Origin: Kordia sp965283645 | Lineage (GTDB): Bacteria > Bacteroidota > Bacteroidia > Flavobacteriales > Flavobacteriaceae | NCBI RefSeq assembly: GCF_965283645.1 | Contig: NZ_CBDIPG010000001.1 | Location: 2,108,001-2,172,000 of the forward strand | Reading direction: 5' to 3' | Length of the DNA: 64,000 nt | In this document: one piece after another, positions 19,201 to 26,048 of the stretch | Numbering within the stretch: position 1 is the stretch's first letter | Layout of the letters: every line of letters starts with the position of its first letter | Position numbers and translations under genes: made by a program | Notes under the pieces: generated by a model | Told to the model about the DNA's origin: nothing | What the model saw: only the letters and a program-made list of their open reading frames with translations | The model's database searches: none

Positions 19201-20141
19201 ATAAACAAGTTCAACGTCAAACATTGGCAAATAATTATCAAACAATAATGGATTTTACCACATTGGGCGAAATTATTTTTAGAGGAAAAGCGGTTGTTAC
19301 AGACGGAACGTTTTCTTTTGAATTTGTAGTTCCACGTGATATTGCAATTCCTGTTGGAAATGGTCGAATTAGTTTTTATGCGGAAAGAGAAGGCACTTTG
19401 GAAGATCATACAGGCGCAAGTGAAAACTTGAAAATTGGAGAACTCAATGAAGATGCGCCGCAAGACAATCAAGGTCCAGAAGTAAATTTGTTTATGAATG
19501 ATGAAAGTTTTATGTCTGGTGGAATTACTAACGAATCCCCTTTTTTACTTGCAAAATTAGCCGACGACAACGGAATTAATACGGCAAGCGGAATTGGACA
19601 TGATATTGTCGCCATTTTAGATGGTGATGAGTCAAATCCGGTTGTTCTGAACGATTATTACGAAACGGAATTAAACGATTATACCAAAGGAATTGTAAAG
19701 TTTCCTTTTCGCGATCTTTCGGAAGGAACACATACATTAAGTTTAAAAGCGTGGGATGTATATAACAATTCGACAACCGTTGAAATACAGTTTACGGTTT
19801 TTAATGAAAATAATTCGTTGACAGTTACCAATGTATTAAATTACCCGAATCCGTTTGTGAGTCATACTGAATTTTGGTTCAATCATAACAGTTCAAGTGA
19901 ATTGGATATTACGGTACAAGTTTTTACAATTTCTGGAAAAGTAGTACGTACACTTTTTGGAAAAGCCAATTCAGGCTCTAGTAGTAAAGATTTTAGTTCG
20001 CTTTCGCGCGATATTACTTGGGACGGACGCGACGATTTTGGAGATAAACTAGGAAAAGGTGTGTATGTGTACAAACTTATTGTAAAATCTGCGGCAACCA
20101 ATCAAAAGGTTGAAAAGTATGAGAAGATTGTGTTGTTGTAG
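16263..20141 (+). CDS. porU: type IX secretion system sortase PorU (C25-type cysteine protease)
   Basis: A 1292-residue exported protein with a signal peptide (ends NIHAQ). PorU cleaves the C-terminal domain of type IX secretion cargo at the cell surface and attaches the cargo to lipopolysaccharide. The gingipain-type C25 catalytic dyad is visible: His798 in NYFGHGGEDGWAG and Cys832 in ITITCEYTRFDNP. The C-terminal end (about residues 1195-1292; NVLNYPNPFVSHTEFWF, WDGRDDFGDKLGKGVYVYKL) is a FlgD-like beta domain also seen in PorU proteins. In many flavobacteria porV follows porU, but here the next gene is on the other strand. It starts 154 bp after gldA. Confidence 0.93.
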   Translation: MKTTTTFFLLSLFFINIHAQSKHFDLTWKESTTDFTIGNTTTKLPTFNTEYFVYNNDQTISFVTQWDNNQKANTTSLRIDNVSYGSISNSDLGGIDKTKLPTEIQARIYNVKARNRHEHILVVSPLINENGSVKKVLSFDISYTTTSQNANNFSNSETIENSILSSGSFYKFSVTESGIYKIDANFLNQLGLNTANINPRKLKIYGNGGRMLPLRNSENEHYGVPENAITVVGEEDGSFDAADYMLFYAEGPDKWNEDSQTHINAYTDVTYYYVTIEGVDDGKRIPEAVQPSGTPNETITTFDDYQFHEVDNVNLVRLGRRWFGDIFNIETEKTFDFSIPNLVTSEPVTIAIKPAAIANVSTTMSTLLNGQVPQNTTGQSIFNFGFSPINNSSYATQNLSGSQYTAGLLKEEVNLNSEDLSITLTYDNGGVAGSIAYLDYITVEAKRNLVGINEQFFFRHKDAANTTGIGEYVIGNASNIPQVWDVSNIWNVTKITNETAATNFSFKASLGEIREYIVLDNSEILIPTIEPNSLVSNQNLKGTIFSNGDIDYMIITPEAFASEAERLADYHRTNSGMNVQVVGLQSIYNEFNTGNPDVGAIRNFIKYVYDNAISDQNKLKYICMFGDASFDYKGRIEGNTNIVPVFHAFQSFSLTAGFMTDDFYGLMDDHEGNLDILPITQRLDIAMGRMLVSSQSQAKAMVDKTLTYYTKEAYGRWRNNITIISDDPDVQGDVSLQEDLDALGNVIAANKPFINIVKIHSDSYEQQTSAGGDRYPEVNTAIKNNIALGSLVVNYFGHGGEDGWAGERIFEKTESQALRNECRLPLLITITCEYTRFDNPLRQTAGEFMYWNEKGGAISLVSTTRLIFKQVGLNLNRYLSEHLFSYDSNTYIPVSEAFRLAKNSENSPNKHVAFYIGDPALVIAIPKSRINLTAINDVPITQETDTLKALSKVKISGNITDEAGNLLSNYDGTVFSTIYDKQVQRQTLANNYQTIMDFTTLGEIIFRGKAVVTDGTFSFEFVVPRDIAIPVGNGRISFYAEREGTLEDHTGASENLKIGELNEDAPQDNQGPEVNLFMNDESFMSGGITNESPFLLAKLADDNGINTASGIGHDIVAILDGDESNPVVLNDYYETELNDYTKGIVKFPFRDLSEGTHTLSLKAWDVYNNSTTVEIQFTVFNENNSLTVTNVLNYPNPFVSHTEFWFNHNSSSELDITVQVFTISGKVVRTLFGKANSGSSSKDFSSLSRDITWDGRDDFGDKLGKGVYVYKLIVKSAATNQKVEKYEKIVLL

Positions 20142-20185
20142 GTTTGATTTCTTTGAATTTTGGTAGAAGCAATTATTTTCTAAAG

Positions 20186-20209
20186 TTTCTCGACTGCGTT
20201 CGAAATGAC
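20186..20209. repeat. short dispersed repeat CTCGACTGC...TCGAAATGAC
   Basis: CTCGACTGCGTTCGAAATGAC lies between two convergent genes. Related copies lie at 25856-25880, 26027-26045 and 41511-41531. It is a common type of intergenic repeat in flavobacteria and holds no gene. Confidence 0.55.
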
Positions 20210-20244
20210 AAAAAAAATAGCAACATATGCCTGTAAAATTAACA

Positions 20245-20991
20245 TTAATTAAAAATAAGACTTCCTGTATAATGCGTTGTTAGTGTTACAATTGGTGGAC
20301 GATTTACAGCAATAACATCACCTGTTCCGTATATATTTCCTAAAAGTTCTAATTTTGGGTTTATGATGATATCATTGCTTCCGCGTGAAAAGATAGTTAC
20401 TACAGCTGCTGCAAAATTTGCTGCTTCAACTCTTGAATTCCCACCTGGAAAGTTAATATCAAAAAGTTCGGTTGAACCTGATATGAACAGGTTTGATAAG
20501 TTATTAAACACAAAATTCAATTCCTCATTTTCAACTTCTAATTTAAAATTTCCGGAAGCCGCACTGTCATTGGTAAAGTTTTCAGATAGTAAAGTAAGTT
20601 TTGGAAATGTCAGTACACCTTCCGATCGAACTTCAAATTGTGTTTTGCTATTAATTTCTGTAATGTTTGAAGCCGTCACATATATTATTGTAAGTCCGTA
20701 ATCACGTACATAATTACAATCGTTAGCATCCGATAAAAACAACGTCTCGCCTACTACTTTCACTTCTACATCATTGATGAGATTTGCGCCAGTTTCTACC
20801 AAAATTTCTTGACTCAACCCTTCTTTTACGACTAAAGTGATACCTTCATTTACTTCTATTTTTGTAAAATTGCTTACACGAATTTCTTCAGTAATAATAT
20901 TTCCTGATGTTTGAAAACAGTCGTTTGCGTTTTCCTTATCACAAGAAACAAGCATCGCAAGCAAACATATTAAATAGTATTTTTTCAACAT
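20245..20991 (-). CDS. GIN-domain (DUF2807) lipoprotein
   Basis: A 248-residue protein with a lipoprotein signal (LLAMLVSC, Cys17 as the lipidated residue). The mature part is a right-handed beta-helix type DUF2807/head GIN domain: it starts with VSNFTKIEVNEGITLVVKEG and goes through repeated beta strands to the C-terminus. Such proteins are surface or periplasmic and often called putative adhesins, but no activity is established. Five perfect copies of a 7-bp repeat touch its start codon, which could affect its expression. Confidence 0.82.
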   Translation of the reverse strand: MLKKYYLICLLAMLVSCDKENANDCFQTSGNIITEEIRVSNFTKIEVNEGITLVVKEGLSQEILVETGANLINDVEVKVVGETLFLSDANDCNYVRDYGLTIIYVTASNITEINSKTQFEVRSEGVLTFPKLTLLSENFTNDSAASGNFKLEVENEELNFVFNNLSNLFISGSTELFDINFPGGNSRVEAANFAAAVVTIFSRGSNDIIINPKLELLGNIYGTGDVIAVNRPPIVTLTTHYTGSLIFN

Positions 20992-21026
20992 TCAGTTTTC
21001 AGTTTTCAGTTTTCAGTTTTCAGTTT
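20992..21026. repeat. 7-bp tandem repeat, five perfect copies, next to a start codon
   Basis: TCAGTTT is repeated five times without error, directly upstream of the ATG at 20991. On the mRNA the unit reads AAACTGA, so copy number would alter the 5' untranslated region rather than the reading frame. Confidence 0.9.
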
Positions 21027-21136
21027 TCAAAACTAACTTATTATTTTCAATTTAAAACTATGTATTCCTATTTTGCTTTTTATTTAAATTTTTAGTGTAA
21101 TTAACAGACAACGGATACTTTCAACTTTAGGAAGTG

Positions 21137-21697
21137 TTACATTCCTAGAAAATTTATTTTTTCTTTTATCCCATTTGCCTTTTTATTGAAATTTAAGAAG
21201 CAAATAACAGATGCCATATATTTGCTAACGTTTGGCATGTCTTTATTTGTGATTGCCATATTGGTAGCAAAAGTAATTTTAAAGCTTCCTGAAGCAAGTC
21301 CTATTTCTGGTCGCAGGCGGAAACTATTATTTTTTTCCATATCAAAATACCATGGAAAGCTCATTCCTATATTTAAGAAAATAGCATTTGCCCATAAAGC
21401 GACTTTTGGTGCAATAATATAATTCTGATTTATATAATGTTCGGTTGTTAACGAATAACCAAATCCGCCAATCGCAGGAATTTTGCCATCTTCATTTACC
21501 CAGAGATAATCAAAATACCCAATTTCAAACATAGTTTCTCTTGCTCCATGAATTCCTAAAAGTAATCCTTTTAAACGAGGAGTTTTTTCAAAAGTTTCGG
21601 TCGTATTTTTATCAACTTCTTCTTCTGGAGCTATTTGTGCTATTCCAAATTGAAATGCCATTAGTAGTAGAAATACTAAATATGTTCTTTTTTTCAT
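21137..21697 (-). CDS. exported protein, probable small outer-membrane beta-barrel
   Basis: A 186-residue protein with a signal peptide (MKKRTYLVFLLLMAFQFGIAQ) and alternating hydrophobic/polar segments rich in Tyr, Phe and Trp (EIGYFDYLWVNEDG, GGFGYSLTTEHYI, LNIGMSFPWYFD). These look like outer-membrane strands. No family is recognised. The frame is open to 21835, but the ATG at 21697 starts the signal peptide. The next gene upstream is a PagL-like lipid A deacylase on the same strand. Confidence 0.65.
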   Translation of the reverse strand: MKKRTYLVFLLLMAFQFGIAQIAPEEEVDKNTTETFEKTPRLKGLLLGIHGARETMFEIGYFDYLWVNEDGKIPAIGGFGYSLTTEHYINQNYIIAPKVALWANAIFLNIGMSFPWYFDMEKNNSFRLRPEIGLASGSFKITFATNMAITNKDMPNVSKYMASVICFLNFNKKANGIKEKINFLGM

Positions 21698-21761
21698 GTC
21701 GTTGCTTTTTGATTGGTATTGTAAAGAGCAACTGAAAGTCAGAATGTTACAGTCTAAGGTT

Positions 21762-22856
21762 TTACAATCGGATTCCGACACCAAATTCAACAGCTTCTGC
21801 TTTGGCGGCATGTGATTTGAGCGTAACTGCCGCAAACCATTTTTTTCCGAAATAGCGTTTCATTCCGATACGTATGTACGTTCGTCCTTCAAAATCAACA
21901 GGATAGTAGACATAATATCCCAATTGTGTTATGATAGAAAGTTTATTGATAAATAATTCGTGTCCAGCAAATACACCAACACGCTTGTAATCTTCATCAC
22001 CTTTTACTTCCCCATTAGGAAATGCAATCGATCTGTATCGAATCCATTCTTCTAAAAAGTTAGAGAAAAACACTTCTGTTCCTAATTGAATAGCACTTTT
22101 GCGTCCTAATCGTTTATCGGCATACGCTGAAAGGATATAGAAACCATATTGTCCACTTCCTATGGCATCACTTTCGTTGATTCCTGCACGTAATACAAAG
22201 TTGAATTTTATAGGTTCGGCAAAGTTTTGTGCGACTTCATTTTTTTGATATTCAATGAGTGAAGTATCTTCTAAATTATAATTTACACCAATATTAAAAG
22301 CCAATGTGTTAATACTTGTGTTTGGCGCTTTTACATTCGCATTGGAATAATGAATGAATGACAAACCTGCTTGTACTCCCAAACGTTTGAAAAGGTTTTC
22401 TTTTTTGTAATTGAACATTAAATACGTGCTACTCATAAAACGTGAGCCAAATGCAATGTTTCGGAAGTTGTCTTTTTTATCGTACGGATTGCTGGTATAT
22501 GCCAATCCTTGTCCAAAACGCAACATTAAATTTCGCTTTAAGAAGTAAAAATTGTAATGTGCATACAAGGCAACATTCTTTCCTAAATATTCATTATTAA
22601 GATTTTGATAGCTCAATGAAACACCATAATCTGGGTAATTGAAGTATTGTGACCAATTATCATAGCCAAAAGTTTTCTGGTTGTAACTTACAATAAAACC
22701 TTCTGGATGTCCCGTAATTAAATGTAGAATGTCATCATTGTGACGTACGATGTTTCCTGTAAAATAGTTTACATCAATAGAAGCCGCTTTTGGCGTTTCT
22801 ACTTGTGCAATCATAGTGGTGACAGAAAGTAACAAGAGGAAAACTATATTTTTCAT
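21762..22856 (-). CDS. acyloxyacyl hydrolase, PagL-like lipid A 3-O-deacylase
   Basis: An outer-membrane protein of about 364 residues with signal peptide MKNIVFLLLLSVTTMIAQ. The motif SFIHYSNANVKAPNTSINTL, near residues 185-205, matches the PagL active-site region (His and Ser of HxSNA...PNxGxN). Members remove an acyl chain from lipid A. The protein is longer than Pseudomonas PagL, which is usual for Bacteroidota members. The ATG at 22856 was chosen because it starts the signal peptide; a start at 22883 would add nine residues. Confidence 0.75.
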   Translation of the reverse strand: MKNIVFLLLLSVTTMIAQVETPKAASIDVNYFTGNIVRHNDDILHLITGHPEGFIVSYNQKTFGYDNWSQYFNYPDYGVSLSYQNLNNEYLGKNVALYAHYNFYFLKRNLMLRFGQGLAYTSNPYDKKDNFRNIAFGSRFMSSTYLMFNYKKENLFKRLGVQAGLSFIHYSNANVKAPNTSINTLAFNIGVNYNLEDTSLIEYQKNEVAQNFAEPIKFNFVLRAGINESDAIGSGQYGFYILSAYADKRLGRKSAIQLGTEVFFSNFLEEWIRYRSIAFPNGEVKGDEDYKRVGVFAGHELFINKLSIITQLGYYVYYPVDFEGRTYIRIGMKRYFGKKWFAAVTLKSHAAKAEAVEFGVGIRL

Positions 22857-23015
22857 AGGGATGACAAATGTAGTTTTTTTCATTGAATTTTTTCACATCT
22901 TGTCAAATTCTAACATAATTGGAAAATGTTAAAATAATTATGTTAAATTGTGTTAATATAAGTTAAAACTTACACAAAGTGCGGTTAAAACTTTAATATT
23001 GAGGGTTTTATTTCA

Positions 23016-23023
23016 TATATTTG
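23016..23023 (+). promoter_or_regulatory. -7 box of precursor-peptide cluster B promoter
   Basis: TATATTTG matches TAnnTTTG exactly and lies 43 nt before the first gene of the cluster. The nearest TTG upstream (23000-23002 region) is only about 14 nt away, shorter than the usual 17-23 nt. Confidence 0.5.
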
Positions 23024-23066
23024 TACTGAATATACCTACTTATTTTAAACCCAAATTTTTTAAACC

Positions 23067-23264
23067 ATGAAAAAAAAATCAATGAACACGTTAAAATTAA
23101 AAAAATCATCAATTGCTATGTTGAGCGCAAAAACAGTTACTGGGGGAAACGAGCCAAGTAATGTAGACATATACTGTGTGTCTGTTAATTTTTGCGAAAC
23201 TAAAGATTTTTCTCAGTGCTTTGGAGAAAATCAATGTCAAGTTTATAGACCTCAAAGAAGTTAA
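23067..23264 (+). CDS. double-glycine precursor peptide B1
   Basis: A 65-residue peptide. The leader MKKKSMNTLKLKKSSIAML belongs to the same type as cluster A, with a TGG site near residue 27. The core has four Cys in the pattern C-x5-C-E-T-x5-C-x-G-x4-C that all six genes of cluster B share. It is separated from B2 by 332 bp with a terminator, so it can be transcribed alone. Export after cleavage at Gly-Gly is inferred. Confidence 0.77.
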   Translation: MKKKSMNTLKLKKSSIAMLSAKTVTGGNEPSNVDIYCVSVNFCETKDFSQCFGENQCQVYRPQRS

Positions 23265-23440
23265 GCAACTGTAGTTGTTTTAAATGATTGTTTACTGTTA
23301 AACCTACAGCTTTCAAATTTAATACGATAACCATATCCAAGAAACATTCTAAGCTACTGTAAAACAATCAATTACACAACTCACATCGAGAAATACACAT
23401 AAAATCATGATTTTCATAAAGATGATTTTATAATTTTAAA
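23265..23440. other. gap between B1 and its terminator, no gene seen
   Basis: No open frame or RNA motif is evident. The segment contains AAAATCATGATTTT (a 14-nt palindrome near 23400) and a second ATGATTTT copy, which may form a small hairpin before the terminator. Confidence 0.4.
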
Positions 23441-23476
23441 AAAGAGATTATCTAAAAAGGTAATCTCTTTTTTTAT
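23441..23476 (+). terminator. rho-independent terminator after precursor B1
   Basis: AAAGAGATTA-TCTAAAAAGG-TAATCTCTTT, a 10-bp stem followed by TTTTATTT. It separates B1 from B2-B6. A TATATTTAG sequence near 23563 is a possible promoter for the following genes. Confidence 0.85.
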
Positions 23477-23596
23477 TTGTTTTTTCTATTCCTTTAATAA
23501 AAATACTATTGGGAACACGTACTTGTAGTAATGGAAAACCGCTACAGTCAACTGTTTCGTTTTTATATATTTAGCCTAAATGAAAAAACTTAGATC

Positions 23597-23788
23597 ATGA
23601 AAAAAAAATCTATTAAAAAATTAAAGTTAAAGAAAGCTTCTATTTCTACTTTAAATGCTGAAGCATTGACAGGTGGAACTATTGGTGGCACCTTGTTTTG
23701 CCAATCTGTTAATATTTGCGAAACTATTGATTACACTAGATGTAACGGAGAGTTTTATTGTCAATTGTACGATAGAAACGAACGATAG
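23597..23788 (+). CDS. double-glycine precursor peptide B2
   Basis: A 63-residue peptide with leader MKKKSIKKLKLKKASISTL and a TGG site near 27. The core contains CQSVNICETIDYTRCNGEFY and ends CQLYDRNER, with the conserved four-Cys pattern. B2, B3 and B4 follow each other with gaps of about 30-35 bp and nearly identical 5' regions, so they arose by tandem duplication. Confidence 0.78.
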   Translation: MKKKSIKKLKLKKASISTLNAEALTGGTIGGTLFCQSVNICETIDYTRCNGEFYCQLYDRNER

Positions 23789-23823
23789 TTCTTAAATTAA
23801 TTTTAACCTAAAAAAAGTAAATC

Positions 23824-24015
23824 ATGAAAAAAAAATCAATTCAAAAATTAAAATTAAATAAGAATGCTGTTTCTACATTAACTGCCAACGCATTATCAGG
23901 TGGAACAGACACAAATACGCTATTCTGTTTTTCTCAAAATTTCTGTGAAACTATAGATTATACAGCATGTAACGGAGAGTTTTATTGCCAAATTTATCCG
24001 TATCCACAACGCTAA
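23824..24015 (+). CDS. double-glycine precursor peptide B3
   Basis: A 63-residue peptide with leader MKKKSIQKLKLNKNAVSTL, a SGG site, and core CFSQNFCETIDYTACNGEFY followed by CQIYPYPQR. The four Cys, the Cys-Glu-Thr triplet and the DYT-x-C-N-G stretch are the same as in B2 and B6, while the C-terminal tail varies. Confidence 0.78.
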   Translation: MKKKSIQKLKLNKNAVSTLTANALSGGTDTNTLFCFSQNFCETIDYTACNGEFYCQIYPYPQR

Positions 24016-24045
24016 TTAAATACAAATTTTAATCAAATCTTTATC

Positions 24046-24246
24046 ATGAAAAAAAAATCAATTCAAAAACTTAGCCTAAACAAAGCTTCTATTTCTACTT
24101 TAAATGCAAATACTATAAAAGGAGGAACTGCGCTTTCTCAAATTGTATGTGAATCTAGAGATTTTTGCGAAACTATTGACTACACAAGATGTAGAGGAGA
24201 ATATAACTGTCAGTTATATCAATTTACAACTACTCAAGATTTTTAA
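24046..24246 (+). CDS. double-glycine precursor peptide B4
   Basis: A 66-residue peptide with leader MKKKSIQKLSLNKASISTL and a KGG site. The core carries CESRDFCETIDYTRCRGEYN and then CQLYQFTTTQDF, keeping the four-Cys frame with a longer tail. The stop lies 10 bp before the next precursor. Confidence 0.78.
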   Translation: MKKKSIQKLSLNKASISTLNANTIKGGTALSQIVCESRDFCETIDYTRCRGEYNCQLYQFTTTQDF

Positions 24247-24256
24247 AGAATAGACC

Positions 24257-24457
24257 ATGAAAAAAAAGTCAATTCTTAAATTAAAATTAAAGAAAGCATC
24301 TGTATCTAATTTAAACGAAAATGCAGTTAAAGGTGGTTTTGGAGATTCATTTCATATATGTCAATCGGTAAACAATTTCTGCCAAACTGTAAATGTAACA
24401 AGATGTTATGGAAATTTAAATTGCGGATTATTCGATCCGAATACAGTAAATTGTTAG
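24257..24457 (+). CDS. double-glycine precursor peptide B5
   Basis: A 66-residue peptide with leader MKKKSILKLKLKKASVSNL and a KGG site. The core is the most divergent of the set: CQSVNNFCQTVNVTRCYGNL, then CGLFDPNTVNC. It has one extra residue between the first two Cys, Gln for Glu before Thr, and a fifth Cys at the C-terminus. A GT-containing hairpin follows it. Confidence 0.77.
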   Translation: MKKKSILKLKLKKASVSNLNENAVKGGFGDSFHICQSVNNFCQTVNVTRCYGNLNCGLFDPNTVNC

Positions 24458-24478
24458 TAATAACAAGTTGAAATTTGT

Positions 24479-24516
24479 AAAGGTGGAAGGATGGAGGGTA
24501 TTTTTCCGCCTTTATA
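24479..24516 (+). terminator. hairpin between precursors B5 and B6
   Basis: AAAGGTGGAA pairs with TTCCGCCTTT (one G-T pair) around a 15-nt loop, with only a weak T tract afterwards. It may be a partial terminator or an mRNA-stabilising hairpin. Confidence 0.55.
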
Positions 24517-24542
24517 TTTAATAACAAACAAAAAACAAAATC

Positions 24543-24737
24543 ATGAAAAAAAAGTCAATTAAAAAGTTAGCACTAAAAAAAGATGCTATTTCTACGTTAA
24601 ATGCAAATAGTGTACAAGGAGGAACTTGGCAATCTGTGTATTTATGTGAGTCTGTAAACTGGTGTGAAACCAGAGATTACACTAGATGTAATGGAAATAG
24701 AAACTGCGGAATATTTGATCCAACAAATGATTTTTAA
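24543..24737 (+). CDS. double-glycine precursor peptide B6
   Basis: A 64-residue peptide with leader MKKKSIKKLALKKDAISTL and a QGG site. The core has CESVNWCETRDYTRCNGNRN and ends CGIFDPTNDF. Its CG-[IL]-FDP ending is shared with B5, whereas B2-B4 end in CQ-[LI]-Y, so the cluster holds two subtypes. Confidence 0.77.
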   Translation: MKKKSIKKLALKKDAISTLNANSVQGGTWQSVYLCESVNWCETRDYTRCNGNRNCGIFDPTNDF

Positions 24738-24759
24738 CAATTTAATTTGTAGTTTAGTA

Positions 24760-24797
24760 AAAGCGGAAGAATTTTTAAGTGATTCTTCCGCTTCGTT
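24760..24797. terminator. terminator between cluster B and metF
   Basis: AAGCGGAAGAAT pairs with ATTCTTCCGCTT, a 12-bp stem. It ends cluster B on the plus strand and, being symmetrical, may also end the metH-metF transcript on the minus strand. Confidence 0.8.
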
Positions 24798-24808
24798 TAT
24801 AGTATCAT

Positions 24809-25765
24809 TTAGAAAACTGCTTTAGCAATTGCTTCTATATTGCTCGATCTTCCCATAGAATAATAGTGTAAAATTGGTACGCCAGCTTCAATCAATTCTT
24901 TACTTTGTTGCGTACACCACTCAATTCCTACTTGGCGTACTGCTTTGTTATCTTTGCAACGCACAACATTCATAATCAAATCGTCTGGCAAATCTACTTT
25001 GAAACGATGTGGAATCAAGTTCAATTGTTTGCGTGTCGCAATCGGTTTCAATCCTGGAATAATTGGCACCGTAATACCTTCACTTCTACATTTCTCTACA
25101 AATTCAAAATATTTTTGATTGTCAAAAAACATTTGTGTCACAATATATGCTGCGCCCGCTTTTATCTTTTTCTTTAAGAAATGTATGTCCGAATCTAAAC
25201 TTGGCGCTTCCATGTGTTTTTCTGGATAACCTGCAACGCCAATACAAAAATCTGTTTTGGACGAGTTTAGCAGTTCTTCATCCAAATATTTTCCGTTATT
25301 TAAGTCTTGTATTTGATGTACCAATTCGGAAGCATATCGGTGTCCATCTTTTTCTGCCTTGAAATAGGTTTCACTTTTTACGGCATCACCACGCAATGCT
25401 ACTACATTATCAATTCCTAAGAAATCTAAATCGATTAAGAAATTTTCGGTATCTTCTTTTGTAAATCCACCACACAAAATATGCGGAATGGCGTCTACTT
25501 GATATTTATTCTGAATTGCAGCACAAATTCCAACCGTCCCGGGACGTTTTTTTACGACTTGTTTTTTTAGCAAACCATTTTCAAGTTCTTTAAACGTGTA
25601 TTCTTCTCTATGATATGTTACGTCAATAAATGGCGGTTTGTATTCCATTAACGGATCAATGTTGTCAAAAATCGATTTGATGTCTTGTCCTTTTAATGGT
25701 GGTAAAATTTCAAAGGAAAATAAGGTTTCTCCGTTTGCTTTTTCTATATGATCTGTTACTTTCAT
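24809..25765 (-). CDS. metF: 5,10-methylenetetrahydrofolate reductase
   Basis: A 318-residue FAD enzyme that makes 5-methyltetrahydrofolate, the methyl donor for methionine synthase. Family features are FSFEILPP (near residues 16-23), DVTYHREE, ALRGD, GVAGYPEKHMEAPS, and AYIVTQMFFDNQKYFEFV. The length is typical. It is the last gene of the methionine-synthase unit and probably read with metH, although 283 bp of repeat-rich sequence lie between. Confidence 0.95.
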   Translation of the reverse strand: MKVTDHIEKANGETLFSFEILPPLKGQDIKSIFDNIDPLMEYKPPFIDVTYHREEYTFKELENGLLKKQVVKKRPGTVGICAAIQNKYQVDAIPHILCGGFTKEDTENFLIDLDFLGIDNVVALRGDAVKSETYFKAEKDGHRYASELVHQIQDLNNGKYLDEELLNSSKTDFCIGVAGYPEKHMEAPSLDSDIHFLKKKIKAGAAYIVTQMFFDNQKYFEFVEKCRSEGITVPIIPGLKPIATRKQLNLIPHRFKVDLPDDLIMNVVRCKDNKAVRQVGIEWCTQQSKELIEAGVPILHYYSMGRSSNIEAIAKAVF

Positions 25766-25855
25766 GTTTTTCTTGTATTGAGTTTTGAGTAATTAGTATT
25801 GAGACTTGCTTACTCAGCTCTTCTATTTTCTTTTCTATAATTTTATCATTCCTGC

Positions 25856-25880
25856 ATCACATCGAGTGCAGTCGAGATGC
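25856..25880. repeat. short dispersed repeat ATCGAGTGCAGTCGAGATGC
   Basis: This is a copy of the CTCGACTGC...TCGAAATGAC repeat family in the metH-metF gap. A second, inverted-sense copy, CTGAGCGCAGTCGAAATGC, lies at 26027-26045 just before metH ends. Confidence 0.5.
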
Positions 25881-25910
25881 ATACAGGAATCTATTTATTT
25901 TCCTCTTTCT

Positions 25911-25994
25911 GTCATTGCGAGACATTTTATTAATTTGTTGTGACAATCTGCTCCTTAAGAAACCGATTACTTCGTCGCAAATTCCTCGTAATGA
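25911..25994. repeat. dispersed palindromic repeat (TCATTGCGAGA...CTCGTAATGA), inverted copy
   Basis: GTCATTGCGAGAC, GACAATCTGC, CGATTACTTCGTCGCAA and CCTCGTAATGA form an 84-bp imperfect palindrome. It is the inverted counterpart of the first half of the repeats at 11780-11953 and 30103-30236, but without the GGGTAACGCCC part. Confidence 0.75.
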
Positions 25995-26048
25995 AGAATG
26001 CAGCGTAAAAAAAGGATAAACCTGTACTGAGCGCAGTCGAAATGCGGG

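Noticed and set aside
20992..21026. The 7-bp repeats as a CRISPR array
   Set aside because: Units are 7 bp with no spacers, so it is a simple tandem repeat.
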